Source of the DNA: Scatosoma sp045645245
GTDB lineage: Bacteria > Bacillota > Clostridia > Christensenellales > Borkfalkiaceae
DNA: 64,000 nt
Direction of reading: 5' to 3'
Assembly (NCBI GenBank): GCA_045645245.1
Contig: JAZRIK010000104.1
Location: 9,590-73,589 of the forward strand
A program made the position numbers and the translations under genes. Positions within the stretch are counted from its first letter, which is position 1; the number at the start of each line of letters is the position of its first letter. The notes beneath the pieces are model-generated. The model searched no databases, was not told the DNA's origin, and saw nothing but the letters and a program-made list of their open reading frames with translations. Below are positions 18,259 through 26,487 of the stretch, piece by piece.

Positions 18259-18293
18259 AAACACTTTACAAGTGTTTGAAATTATGCTATAAT
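18259..18293 (+). promoter_or_regulatory. promoter of wzz-like operon with overlapping palindrome
   Basis: TTTACA (18265-18270), 17 bp, TATAAT (18288-18293). A perfect inverted repeat AAACACTT-TAC-AAGTGTTT (18259-18277) covers the -35, which fits a repressor operator. The core ACTTTACAAGT resembles the palindrome in the promoter at 30619-30635. Confidence 0.8.
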
Positions 18294-18325
18294 GATGTTA
18301 TTAAAAATTGAATCGGGGGCTATTC

Positions 18326-19234
18326 ATGGAAGGATACGAGGAAATGCAAGAAGAAATTCGTTTATCCGACGTTTTCAAAACGTTATGGAGAAAAGTTAAA
18401 ACGTTGATTTTGGTTGGTTTAATCGGCGTCGTTATCGGCGGCGCTTTGGGTTTTGCGTTTGATTTTAATAAAAGCTATTACGGCGGCACGGTCGAATTTT
18501 ACGTCAACCCCAAGCAAGCGGAAGACGAAACAGGTGAAAAAATTTACGGTGCATACGGACAAACGGCGATGAACGATATGGTTCGTCTTTTGAACTCGCA
18601 GCTTTTTGCCGAATATCTGTTTTTAGACGAAAACGGTTTACCGCTTTCCACGTCGTCGGAAGAACTCAACGCAAAAATCGAAAACGCAAAGGTTTTGCTT
18701 GCCGATTCGACCGTTTCCAAGGCAGAGAAAGCAGAAATTGTGGAAACGATTATCGATGAGTGGAGAACGCTGGACACGTACAAACAGCTTATTCGCGCGG
18801 TGGAAGAATCTACCACTTATACGCACACGCTCAATAACGACGATAAGTACGCGACGGCGAGCAGCTTCATCGTGGTAGAAGTTTCCGTTTTGAACGACGA
18901 AGAATTTGCAAACAAGCTGTTTGAACGGGTAAAAGCCGGGGTTGAATCGTACGTGGAAAAAAATATGTTCGTACCCCCCAACTACGTTGGTACGCGCTGC
19001 CGTAAGGTGACGAACTTGGACGAAGTAAAACTCTTGAACCCCACTTCGCTGGTAGAGTCGATTATCAAATACGCTATTTTGGTCGGCGCTGCGTCCGTTT
19101 TAATTGCAGCGGTTATCATTTTAATTAAGGATTCGTCTGAAAAACGCTTGAAGAATCCCAGCCAAACGATGGCAAAACTGGACGTACCCCTTCTTGGCGT
19201 CATTCCCCAAGAAAACGATAAAAATTTTGACTAA
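18326..19234 (+). CDS. Wzz/CapA-type chain-length regulator
   Basis: Inner-membrane protein of the polysaccharide co-polymerase family. The 302 residues have two transmembrane helices (about 28-46 and 248-268) flanking a large extracytoplasmic helical region, the standard Wzz layout (IRLSDVFKTLWRKVKTLILVG at the start). I use ATG 18326 because CGGGGGC precedes it; a TTG 18 bases upstream is less likely. Such proteins normally activate a CpsD-type tyrosine kinase, and one-like gene follows 16 bp downstream. No glycosyltransferase or polymerase gene is nearby. Confidence 0.85.
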   Translation: MEGYEEMQEEIRLSDVFKTLWRKVKTLILVGLIGVVIGGALGFAFDFNKSYYGGTVEFYVNPKQAEDETGEKIYGAYGQTAMNDMVRLLNSQLFAEYLFLDENGLPLSTSSEELNAKIENAKVLLADSTVSKAEKAEIVETIIDEWRTLDTYKQLIRAVEESTTYTHTLNNDDKYATASSFIVVEVSVLNDEEFANKLFERVKAGVESYVEKNMFVPPNYVGTRCRKVTNLDEVKLLNPTSLVESIIKYAILVGAASVLIAAVIILIKDSSEKRLKNPSQTMAKLDVPLLGVIPQENDKNFD

Positions 19235-19250
19235 TTGCGCAGGGGGAAAT

Positions 19251-19907
19251 ATGGCTTTTTCTAAACGTAAACATTTGGGCAAAGCAGCCCTTCTTAACAA
19301 CAACGCTTCGGTTGCGTTAAAAGAATCGTTTCGCGATCTAAAAGCAAAATTATCTCTTTTTTTGCCGAGCGAAGGCGCAAAAACACTCGCCATTACTTCT
19401 ACGTCCAAAAAAGACGGCCGAGAAGCTGTGGTTGCAAATCTTGCACTCTCTTTTGCGTCGCCCGACGTCCGCGTCGCCGTTATCGACGCCGACTTTACCT
19501 TCGATGCTTTATCTTGCTTATTCTCTAACGAAAACGCGGAAAGTAAAAAATTAACCCTTTCCAGAAAAGACGGATTGAAAACGTACGTTGTTTCTATTTA
19601 TCAGGATTTAGATAATAATATCGATTTTATCCCCTTTAATAAAATTGAACACGACGACGAATACATCGACGATCCCGCCATCGCGTCCTTGATACAAGTA
19701 TTAAAGGAAACGTACGATTTTGTTATCGTCAACGCTCCGTCCGCTTTATCCGTCGCCGGTATGAATTCGTTTGCGTCCGTTTGCGATGGGTTCGCACTCG
19801 TTTGCAAAAAACATTCTTCGCGTATTCAAAACGTTCGCACTGCGCTGGATATACTCCGCGTTGTAGGCGCTAACGTTTTAGGCGTAATTGTAAACGATAA
19901 CAAATAA
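19251..19907 (+). CDS. CpsD/CapB-like P-loop protein with degenerate ATP site
   Basis: 218 residues with the fold pattern of bacterial tyrosine kinases (SVALKESFRDLKAKL, TLAITSTSKKDG, VAVIDADFTFDA, YDFVIVNAPSAL). The usual Walker A (GEGKST) reads KKDGREA. The second Asp motif, normally IIDTPP, reads IVNAPS. The C-terminal tyrosine cluster is absent. ATP binding and autophosphorylation are therefore doubtful, although Walker A' (IDADF) is kept. AGGGGG precedes ATG 19251. It is paired with the Wzz-like gene, so the likely role is a non-catalytic partner in envelope polysaccharide export. Confidence 0.75.
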   Translation: MAFSKRKHLGKAALLNNNASVALKESFRDLKAKLSLFLPSEGAKTLAITSTSKKDGREAVVANLALSFASPDVRVAVIDADFTFDALSCLFSNENAESKKLTLSRKDGLKTYVVSIYQDLDNNIDFIPFNKIEHDDEYIDDPAIASLIQVLKETYDFVIVNAPSALSVAGMNSFASVCDGFALVCKKHSSRIQNVRTALDILRVVGANVLGVIVNDNK

Positions 19908-19930
19908 TCGGTTTCTTTCGTTTTACGGTC

Positions 19931-19958
19931 GGGGCGCAGCTTTTCGCCCCGCCTTTTA
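19931..19958 (+). terminator. probable terminator before lon
   Basis: GGGGCG/CGCCCC stem with an 8-base loop, followed after two bases by TTTTATTT. Confidence 0.55.
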
Positions 19959-20008
19959 TTTAACGGGAATTGTTTGAAAATCTCCTTTTTTGGGTAAAAA
20001 TAAATATT

Positions 20009-22438
20009 ATGGAACAACAAGAAATTACAACTACAAAAACCAACCTGCTGCCCGTCATTGCTTTGCGGGGCAGAGTAGCGTTTCCCGATACTTCGATGAC
20101 GTTTGAAGTAGGTCGCGACGCGACCTTAAAAGCGGTGGATCGCGCTACGAATAACGGCGATCGGCTGGTTTTGATTTGCACGCAAAAAGACACCGAAAAA
20201 ACGGAAGTGACTGCGGACGATTTATACCAAATCGGCTGCGTGGCAAAAATTCGTTCCGTTTCTCAACTCCCCGGCAGCGTAGTCCGCGTCGTCGTGGGCG
20301 GTTTATACCGTGCGAAAGCGCGCGCTATCCGCTACGAAGACGGATATTTTTCCGCTGTTTGCGACGAATTACCGTCTATTCAAGGGGATGAAATTTTACA
20401 AGAAGCGTATTTACGCACGGCAAAAGCACTCTTAAAAGACGTTTTATCCACCGAAGGCAAAATCAGCAAGGAAACGATTTTGAAGCTGGAATATTTGGAA
20501 AACGCGGACGAGTACGTGAACGTTGCCTTGAACTCGATGCGCGTAAAGCTCGCTATTAAGCAAGCAGGACTGGAAGAAACGCGCGTAATCGAACGCTTAA
20601 AGCTTTTGGAGCGCTGCTTAAACGACGAGCTGGAAATTTCTAAAATCGAAAAGAAAATTTCTTCTGCGGTGCGCCAAAACATCGACAAATCGCAAAAGGA
20701 TTTTTACCTGCGCGAACAGCTTAAAGCCATTCATACCGAGCTGGGCGACGACGGCGAAGAAGAAGACGAATTTAGGGAAAAAATTTTGGCAAAATGCTTA
20801 CCCAAAGCGTTGGAAGAAAAGTGCTTAAAAGAAATTGAGCGTATGCGTAAAATGCAGCCGTCTTCCCCCGAATACACCGTCATTTCAGGGTATTTGGAAC
20901 AGGTGCTTTCCCTGCCTTGGACGGAAGAAACCGCCGATACGCAAGCGCTGGAAGATTGTATCAAGGTGCTCGATTCCGACCACTACGGCTTGGAAAAAAT
21001 TAAAGAACGCATCACCGAATATTTGGCTGTTTTGAAGCTCACGGGCGGAATGAAAGCCCCGATTTTGTGCTTCGTCGGCCCCCCGGGTGTGGGGAAAACG
21101 AGTATTGCAAACTCTATCGCCCGCGCGCTTGGCAGAAAATTTGTGCGAATGAGCTTGGGCGGCGTAAAGGACGAAGCGGAAATCCGCGGCCACAGAAGAA
21201 CGTATATCGGCGCAATGCCTGGGCGGATTTTGTACGGAATGAAGCAAGCCGGCTCGATCAATCCCGTATTTTTATTAGATGAAATCGATAAAATTACGTC
21301 GGATATGCACGGCGATCCGTCGGCGGCGCTTTTGGAAGCGCTGGACCCCGAACAAAACACTTCTTTCCGCGATCGGTATTTGGAAACGCCGTACGATTTA
21401 AGCAAGGTGCTGTTTATCACCACCGCAAACTCGCTGGAAACCATTCCCGCGCCCCTGCGCGACAGAATGGAAATTATTCAGCTTTCCGGCTATACGCTCG
21501 AAGAAAAAGCTGAGATTGCGCGTCGGTATTTAGTACCCAAACAAATCGCGGCAAACGGAATTACCGACAACCAAATTTCCTTTACGCAGGACGGCTTAAA
21601 CTTCGTTATCGAGGGCTATACAAGGGAGGCAGGTGTGCGAACACTGGAACGCACGGTCGGTTCCTTGTGTAGAAAAGTAGCGGTCAAATACAGCCAAAAC
21701 AAAGACCTGCCGCTTGTGGAAATCAACCGCAAAACCGCGCAGGAATTGTTGGGCGCGCCCGCGTATTCTTTGGACGAATCGTCTTTGCAAGCGCAAATCG
21801 GCGCGGCTACGGGACTGGCTTGGACGGCAGTCGGCGGCACGACTTTGAGCGTGGAAGTAGCCACTTCGCAGGGCAAAGGCGAAGTGAAGCTTACCGGCAA
21901 GCTGGGCGACGTTATGAAAGAATCGGCGCAAACGGCGATTACTTATCTTCGCGCACACGCGGACGAGCTGGGTTTGGACGCGCAAGCGTTTTCTTCGCGC
22001 GATTTACACGTGCATATTCCCGAAGGCGCAACCCCTAAAGACGGACCGAGCGCAGGCATTACGCTTGCAACGGCAACGCTGTCCGCGCTCACGGGCAAAG
22101 CGGTGCGCGGCGACGTGGCAATGACGGGCGAAATCACTTTACGCGGAAACGTTTTACCCATCGGCGGCTTAAAAGAAAAATCGCTTGCCGCGCGTAGAGT
22201 GGGCATCAAAACGGTGATTATTCCCAAGGGGAATGAAAAGGATTTGGAAGAGCTGCCTATCGAAGTGCGAAAGGATATCGCCTTTGTTCCCGTTTCTAAC
22301 GTTTTAGAAGTTTTTGCCATTGCTTTCCAAGATAAGCTACCCTTCAACAATCAAAAGCCCAAGAAAAAAAGCGGCGCAAAACGCCTGCCCGTTATTCCCG
22401 AAAACGATAACGGCACAATGGATACCGTTCGCTGTTAA
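20009..22438 (+). CDS. lon: Lon ATP-dependent protease
   Basis: Homo-oligomeric cytosolic AAA+ serine protease for damaged and regulatory proteins. The 809 residues include an N-terminal LON substrate domain (LLPVIALRGRVAFPDTSM), the Walker A GPPGVGKTS, Walker B VFLLDEIDKI, and the S16 protease domain with catalytic Ser in PKDGPSAGIT and catalytic Lys in GGLKEKSLAARR. ATG 20009 has no strong ribosome site; a TTG 39 bases upstream is also open, but the homologous N-terminus fits the ATG. It is followed 39 bp later by ysxC, the conserved lon-ysxC order. Confidence 0.95.
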   Translation: MEQQEITTTKTNLLPVIALRGRVAFPDTSMTFEVGRDATLKAVDRATNNGDRLVLICTQKDTEKTEVTADDLYQIGCVAKIRSVSQLPGSVVRVVVGGLYRAKARAIRYEDGYFSAVCDELPSIQGDEILQEAYLRTAKALLKDVLSTEGKISKETILKLEYLENADEYVNVALNSMRVKLAIKQAGLEETRVIERLKLLERCLNDELEISKIEKKISSAVRQNIDKSQKDFYLREQLKAIHTELGDDGEEEDEFREKILAKCLPKALEEKCLKEIERMRKMQPSSPEYTVISGYLEQVLSLPWTEETADTQALEDCIKVLDSDHYGLEKIKERITEYLAVLKLTGGMKAPILCFVGPPGVGKTSIANSIARALGRKFVRMSLGGVKDEAEIRGHRRTYIGAMPGRILYGMKQAGSINPVFLLDEIDKITSDMHGDPSAALLEALDPEQNTSFRDRYLETPYDLSKVLFITTANSLETIPAPLRDRMEIIQLSGYTLEEKAEIARRYLVPKQIAANGITDNQISFTQDGLNFVIEGYTREAGVRTLERTVGSLCRKVAVKYSQNKDLPLVEINRKTAQELLGAPAYSLDESSLQAQIGAATGLAWTAVGGTTLSVEVATSQGKGEVKLTGKLGDVMKESAQTAITYLRAHADELGLDAQAFSSRDLHVHIPEGATPKDGPSAGITLATATLSALTGKAVRGDVAMTGEITLRGNVLPIGGLKEKSLAARRVGIKTVIIPKGNEKDLEELPIEVRKDIAFVPVSNVLEVFAIAFQDKLPFNNQKPKKKSGAKRLPVIPENDNGTMDTVRC

Positions 22439-22477
22439 ACCGCTAATATACTACGAAAAAGGAGAAAACAAGCAACC

Positions 22478-23131
22478 ATGTACGAGATGAATGATAAAAA
22501 CTGCCGTTTGGTTATTAAAAACGCGACGTTTATTACGTCGGCGGCGCGCGCCGAGCAGTTCATCAAGCCCGACAAACCGATGATTGCCGTTTGCGGTAAA
22601 TCCAACGTAGGCAAAAGCTCGTTTATCAATATGCTTGCAAACAGAAAAAAGCTTGCGAAAACGAGTAGCGAGCCGGGCAGAACGCGGCTTGTAAACTATT
22701 TCGATTTTGGCGAATTTATCTTGGCGGATCTCCCCGGCTACGGCTTCGCGCGCGTTTCTAAAACGGAAAAGGAAAAGTGGGCGAAAACGCTCGACCAGTT
22801 TTTTAAGAAAAAGGAAGATATTCGTCACGTGTTTATGCTGGCGGATTCCCGCCACGACCCCACTGCGGACGACGTGCAAATGATTGAGTACTTGCATTTC
22901 CACACCCTGCCTTTTACCGTAGTGCTTACCAAAACGGACAAGCTTTCGCGTATGAAAGTAAAAGAGCATATCAAAGCGATTGCCGCCGATTTATATTTAG
23001 GCGAGAAAAACCTGCTTGCCACCAGCGCGGAAACGGGCGCGGGAAAAACGGACGTTCTCAATAAAATTTACGACGTTATTCATACGCAAGTACCTTCGCA
23101 AGACGAAGAACAGGTCGAAGCGCAAGATTGA
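22478..23131 (+). CDS. ysxC: ribosome-biogenesis GTPase YsxC/EngB
   Basis: Essential GTPase for 50S assembly. 217 residues with G1 GKSNVGKSS, G2 region SSEPGRTR, G3 DLPGYG, G4 TKTD and G5 SAETG all visible. AAGGAG lies upstream, though spaced rather far from the ATG. The short acidic C-terminal tail (DEEQVEAQD) is variable in the family. It is cotranscribed with lon and followed by a bidirectional terminator. Confidence 0.95.
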   Translation: MYEMNDKNCRLVIKNATFITSAARAEQFIKPDKPMIAVCGKSNVGKSSFINMLANRKKLAKTSSEPGRTRLVNYFDFGEFILADLPGYGFARVSKTEKEKWAKTLDQFFKKKEDIRHVFMLADSRHDPTADDVQMIEYLHFHTLPFTVVLTKTDKLSRMKVKEHIKAIAADLYLGEKNLLATSAETGAGKTDVLNKIYDVIHTQVPSQDEEQVEAQD

Positions 23132-23147
23132 TAAAAACCAAATAGAA

Positions 23148-23187
23148 AAACACCTTGAAAGCAAGCTGCTTTCAAGGTGTTTGATTT
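23148..23187. terminator. bidirectional terminator between ysxC and cvpA
   Basis: A 16-bp perfect stem AAACACCTTGAAAGCA with its complement around a 3-base loop, then a T-rich run. Confidence 0.85.
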
Positions 23188-23197
23188 TTAATTCGTT

Positions 23198-23905
23198 TTA
23201 TCTTATAATCCAACCCAAAATGGTGTAGAGCGGATTGTTATTATACAGCCAGCCCAAAACCGTGCACTCGCTTAAAAAGGTAGAAACGCCGTCGATGGGT
23301 ATCAGGGTTATCAACGCAACCACGCCGCAAACAATCAAAAACCCTTGCAACAGCCCTACCGCCGCGCCGAGTAGATGATTCAGCGCACCGACGACGGGAA
23401 TTTTTTCTACGATGGACGAGAGTATTTTTTGCAAAATTTTGAGCAGCAGTTTGGTTGTCAAGAACAGCACAATCCACGAAATCAGCGTCGCAATCAAGTC
23501 GCCCGCCGTTTCCCCGACAATCATCGCAAGCGTCGTTCCGATGGGCACTTCGCTGTTCCCAACGTCTTTCACTACGTCGATTAAAAAAGCGGGAAGGTTC
23601 ACTTGCGTAAGCGCGGCTTCGATTCCTGCCGACGAAACGTCGATATCAAACCCCGTAATTTTACTCAGCGCGTCTATGCACGAGCCCTGCAAGGTTGACT
23701 GCAATCCAAATAAGCCGTCCGTCCAGCCAAGCAGCGGTTTTGCTAAAATAAACGCGAGTATAATGGCTGCGAGCGTGGCTATGAGTGAAAACAAACAGTT
23801 GACAAACCCTTTTTTCGCCGCGCCGATGGAGAAAATAAACACAACGGCAATAACCGCGACGTCCACAATCGTTTGTGCTTGCACGGCGTTTAATGCGTAT
23901 CCCAT
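23198..23905 (-). CDS. CvpA-family membrane protein
   Basis: 235 residues with about four transmembrane helices and the CvpA pattern: an N-terminal VDVAVIAVVFIFSIGAAKKGFVN helix and a C-terminal VVGALNHLLGAAVGLLQGFLIV helix. A long extracytoplasmic stretch (about 75-125) lies between helices 2 and 3. The family name comes from colicin V production in E. coli. In Firmicutes the role is unclear, with links to envelope and division. Monocistronic behind its own promoter. Confidence 0.85.
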   Translation of the reverse strand: MGYALNAVQAQTIVDVAVIAVVFIFSIGAAKKGFVNCLFSLIATLAAIILAFILAKPLLGWTDGLFGLQSTLQGSCIDALSKITGFDIDVSSAGIEAALTQVNLPAFLIDVVKDVGNSEVPIGTTLAMIVGETAGDLIATLISWIVLFLTTKLLLKILQKILSSIVEKIPVVGALNHLLGAAVGLLQGFLIVCGVVALITLIPIDGVSTFLSECTVLGWLYNNNPLYTILGWIIR

Positions 23906-23953
23906 TTCTTTCTCCTTTCGTGTTTTTTTACGGCGGTTTCGCCATACGCTATC

Positions 23954-23982
23954 ATTATAACATATCCTTTTGATTTTTTCAA
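23954..23982 (-). promoter_or_regulatory. promoter for cvpA
   Basis: Minus strand TTGAAA (23982-23977), 17 bp, TATAAT (23959-23954). Confidence 0.8.
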
Positions 23983-24088
23983 GCGGAAATAAGAAAAATT
24001 TTTTATTCCTTGTTGCGTTTTGTTGTTTATTTTACCCATTTTTGTCAATACTTAACACGTATCTTTTTGGGTTTTTTAGGGAGTTTGT

Positions 24089-24787
24089 ATGGATTTTTCT
24101 TTTCACGTATATAATAAAATGATAGACGACGGACTGACGATGGCGCTGGATAAGCTTCTCAAAGCCGACCTTGTTTCGCGGTTAACTCCGCGTAAATTTT
24201 TATCGGAAAAAGACAAAACGGACGGGGCAGGTATGCGTTCACGCGCGGATAACGCCGATTTTCGCAAAAATTTCGACGGCGATTTTTATAAACTCCCCGT
24301 TGTGGTTTGTATCGGCAGCGACTTGGCTATCGGTGATAGCTTGGGCCCGATTGTGGGGTCTATGCTCAAATATAAAACGCAGGGGCTGCCCACCTTTATC
24401 TACGGCACGCTTGCAAGCCCCATCACTGCAAAGGAAATTAAATATCTTCGTCCGTTTTTGAAAGAAACACATAAAAACAGCCAAATCATTGCCATTGACG
24501 CGGCGGTGGGCGCGCAAGGGGATATCGGACTTGTAAAAACGTCCAACCAACCGTTATTTCCGGGCGCAGGCGCGAACAAAAAGCTGGGCGCAATCGGCGA
24601 TATTTCCATTATGGGCATCGTTGCGGAAAAATCGGTGGCGAATTATGGCTTGCTCAATACCACTCGCTTAAACTTGGTATATTCGATGGCGGAAAAAATT
24701 GCCGAATCGATTGCCACGCTGTTATACGAACGCCAAAAAAGCGTACGAACGGAAAAAGCTTTTTCCGTAATAGGTGAAATTCATTGA
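24089..24787 (+). CDS. yyaC: YyaC-family sporulation protein
   Basis: 232 residues of the spore protease YyaC family, a hydrogenase-maturation-protease-like fold found in spore formers. The core begins VVVCIGSDLAIGDSLGPIVGSML and continues IIAIDAAVGAQGDIGLV and GAIGDISIMGIV. The first about 70 residues are variable and contain a dispersed-repeat copy (DGAGMRS). No sigma-A promoter was obvious upstream, which would fit forespore expression, but I could not assign a sporulation sigma site with confidence. Confidence 0.85.
   Translation: MDFSFHVYNKMIDDGLTMALDKLLKADLVSRLTPRKFLSEKDKTDGAGMRSRADNADFRKNFDGDFYKLPVVVCIGSDLAIGDSLGPIVGSMLKYKTQGLPTFIYGTLASPITAKEIKYLRPFLKETHKNSQIIAIDAAVGAQGDIGLVKTSNQPLFPGAGANKKLGAIGDISIMGIVAEKSVANYGLLNTTRLNLVYSMAEKIAESIATLLYERQKSVRTEKAFSVIGEIH
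24224..24241 (+). repeat. dispersed short repeat, copy h (inside yyaC)
   Basis: GGGGCAGGTATGCGTTCA, in frame as GAGMRS. The surrounding bases GGAC-repeat are identical to the rqcH copy d. Confidence 0.7.
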
Positions 24788-24812
24788 CACAAACGGGTAA
24801 AAGTGCTATAAT
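24784..24812 (+). promoter_or_regulatory. consensus promoter for queT
   Basis: TTGACA (24784-24789), 17 bp, TATAAT (24807-24812). The start point near 24819 leaves a leader of about 57 nt. Confidence 0.85.
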
Positions 24813-24822
24813 GTTTTTCGCA

Positions 24823-24868
24823 AAGGAAGGTTTTCGGTCGAACACTTCCTTAATAAAAAAACCGAGGT
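24823..24868 (+). promoter_or_regulatory. preQ1 class-I-like riboswitch in the queT leader
   Basis: P1 AAGGAAG (24823-24829) pairs with CTTCCTT (24845-24851). Loop bases TCGGT (24834-24838) pair with ACCGA (24861-24865) in the A-rich 3' tail, giving an H-type pseudoknot. The second strand runs into the ribosome site (GAGGT, 24864-24868). The loop has a C (24839) right after the P2 strand, where the preQ1-binding C sits in the B. subtilis queC leader, and the tail is TTAATAAAAAAACCGA. The downstream gene is a QueT transporter. Ligand is inferred. Confidence 0.65.
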
Positions 24869-24875
24869 ACAATTT

Positions 24876-25409
24876 ATGAAAAAATCTCTTACGACGAAAC
24901 GTCTTTGTCGCGCGGGAGTAATCGCCGCGTTGTACGTGGCGTTGACGTACGCGTTTGCGCCCTTTGCTTTTGGAGCTATTCAAGTTCGCCCAGCAGAGGC
25001 GCTTTGTATTTTACCCTTGTTCTTTCCCGAAGCAATCCCCGCCTTATACGTGGGGTGTATGCTGTCTAATATCGCGTCGCCGTTCGCGCTCTACGATATG
25101 TTTTTGGGCTCGCTCGTCACGCTGATTGCGGCATTCGGCTCATACCTGGTAGGGGTATTTTTCAAAAAAGACGGTTGGCGGGTCATTTTAGGCGGTGTTT
25201 TTCCCGTACTCTTAAACGCGCTGCTTATCCCCGTTATTATCGTATATTTGTGCAACGCATACCCCGACCACGCAAGCGCGAGCGCGAACTATATTTCGTG
25301 GGCAGTTTTGCTATTTATCACCGAGAGTGTTTGGGTGTACGGACTGGGTACGCCGCTGTATTTTGGAATAAAACAACTCAAAAAGCGCGGCGTTTCTTTT
25401 TTAAGCTAA
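24876..25409 (+). CDS. queT: QueT-family transporter (predicted queuosine precursor uptake, ECF S component)
   Basis: Hydrophobic protein of 177 residues with about five membrane helices and the QueT-family pattern (IQVRPAEALCILPLFFPEAIPALYVGC, NIASPFALYDMFLGS). QueT proteins are thought to be substrate-binding components of energy-coupling-factor importers for queuosine precursors. The leader with a preQ1-like pseudoknot supports this. A partial dispersed-repeat match (25139-25155) encodes SYLVGV. It is followed by a bidirectional terminator. Confidence 0.85.
   Translation: MKKSLTTKRLCRAGVIAALYVALTYAFAPFAFGAIQVRPAEALCILPLFFPEAIPALYVGCMLSNIASPFALYDMFLGSLVTLIAAFGSYLVGVFFKKDGWRVILGGVFPVLLNALLIPVIIVYLCNAYPDHASASANYISWAVLLFITESVWVYGLGTPLYFGIKQLKKRGVSFLS
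25139..25155 (-). repeat. partial dispersed short repeat, copy i (inside queT)
   Basis: The plus strand reads CTCATACCTGGTAGGGG, close to copy g. It lies in a membrane helix, so chance resemblance cannot be excluded. Confidence 0.35.
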
Positions 25410-25468
25410 CCGTTTGAAAACGCGCAAACGCCGTTATAATCACTTACTTATATTGTATTTATTAAAAC

Positions 25469-25496
25469 AAAAAAGCACCTTGAAAGGTGCTTTTTT
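25469..25496. terminator. bidirectional terminator between queT and khpB
   Basis: AAAAAAGCACCT/AGGTGCTTTTTT stem with a 4-base loop. Confidence 0.85.
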
Positions 25497-25509
25497 ATTA
25501 TCTTCTTAT

Positions 25510-26442
25510 TTATTCTTGATCGCCGTTGTTGCCGCTGTTTCCAAGGAAAATCCCGAAGAAATCGTTAGAAGCTTTCATGCTCGTACCGCCTGCGGACGAG
25601 CTGCCTTTGTTGCCGCGGTTAAAGCTTCTGCCGCCTTTTCCGCCACGGTTATAACCGCCTTTACTGCGATTATCTTTGTTGAAACCTCTGCCGTTTCTGC
25701 CGCGGTTATCTTTGTCGCGGCGTTCATTTCTCGCTTGAATTGCGGGCGCGGAAGGGTCTTCCAAGTTGTTGGGCACAATCACGATATAGCGGTTGGGCTC
25801 TTTGCCTTCGCTTTCCGTTTTCACTTCTTCGTGCTTTGCAAGCGCCGCGTGAATAATTCTTCTTTCATACGGGTTCATCGGCTCCAATTTTACCTTTTTG
25901 CCCAAACGCGTTGCCTTTTGCGCAAGGTTGTCGGCAAGCTTTTTAAGCGTTTCTTCTCTCTTTTCGCGGTAGTTTTCGCAATCGACCACTACGCGTTTAT
26001 AGTCGTCTCTGCCCGTGTTCGCAACCGCGCCAGCCAGCGTTTGAATGGCGTCCAGCGTTGCGCCGTGCTTGCCGATAACCGCCGTCGAATTTGCCGCCGT
26101 CACGTTGATTTCGATTTTTTCGCCTTCCGCTACAAGTTCGGTGCAAGCGGTAATTTTCAACAAATCGAACAAACCTTCTAAAAAGCAAACCGTTCTTTCG
26201 CCGTCGGTTGCGCCGTTTTTACTTGCGCAGGGGGCGGGTTTTGCTTTTTCGCATTTGCACGCGGTTGCTTGTTCGCCTTGTAAAACTGCGATTTCTATGC
26301 GTGCTTTTACCGAGCCGAATAATTTCTTTTTACCTTCTTCCAAAACGCGGATATCCGCTTGTTCTTTCGCAATTCCAAGCTCTTTTAAGCCCTTTTCAAC
26401 TGCTTCTTCTACCGTTTTTCCGGTAAACTCCATATATTCCAT
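25510..26442 (-). CDS. khpB: RNA-binding protein KhpB/Jag with Arg-Gly-rich tail
   Basis: 310 residues. The Jag-N domain (EFTGKTVEEAVEKGLKELGI) is followed by a KH domain with VIGKHGATLDAIQTL and an R3H domain with NPYERRIIHAAL. A C-terminal tail of about 80 residues follows, dominated by R, G, N, K and S (NRGRNGRG, KGGYNRGGKGG). Jag proteins normally stop shortly after R3H. KhpB works with KhpA as a global RNA-binding protein affecting division. The start is ATG 26442 with AAGGAG. It is the last gene of the rpmH-rnpA-yidD-yidC-khpB run. Confidence 0.92.
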   Translation of the reverse strand: MEYMEFTGKTVEEAVEKGLKELGIAKEQADIRVLEEGKKKLFGSVKARIEIAVLQGEQATACKCEKAKPAPCASKNGATDGERTVCFLEGLFDLLKITACTELVAEGEKIEINVTAANSTAVIGKHGATLDAIQTLAGAVANTGRDDYKRVVVDCENYREKREETLKKLADNLAQKATRLGKKVKLEPMNPYERRIIHAALAKHEEVKTESEGKEPNRYIVIVPNNLEDPSAPAIQARNERRDKDNRGRNGRGFNKDNRSKGGYNRGGKGGRSFNRGNKGSSSAGGTSMKASNDFFGIFLGNSGNNGDQE

Positions 26443-26487
26443 CTTCGTCAACTCCTTGTCCGTTTTTCACGGAATTTTTGGTCGTTA

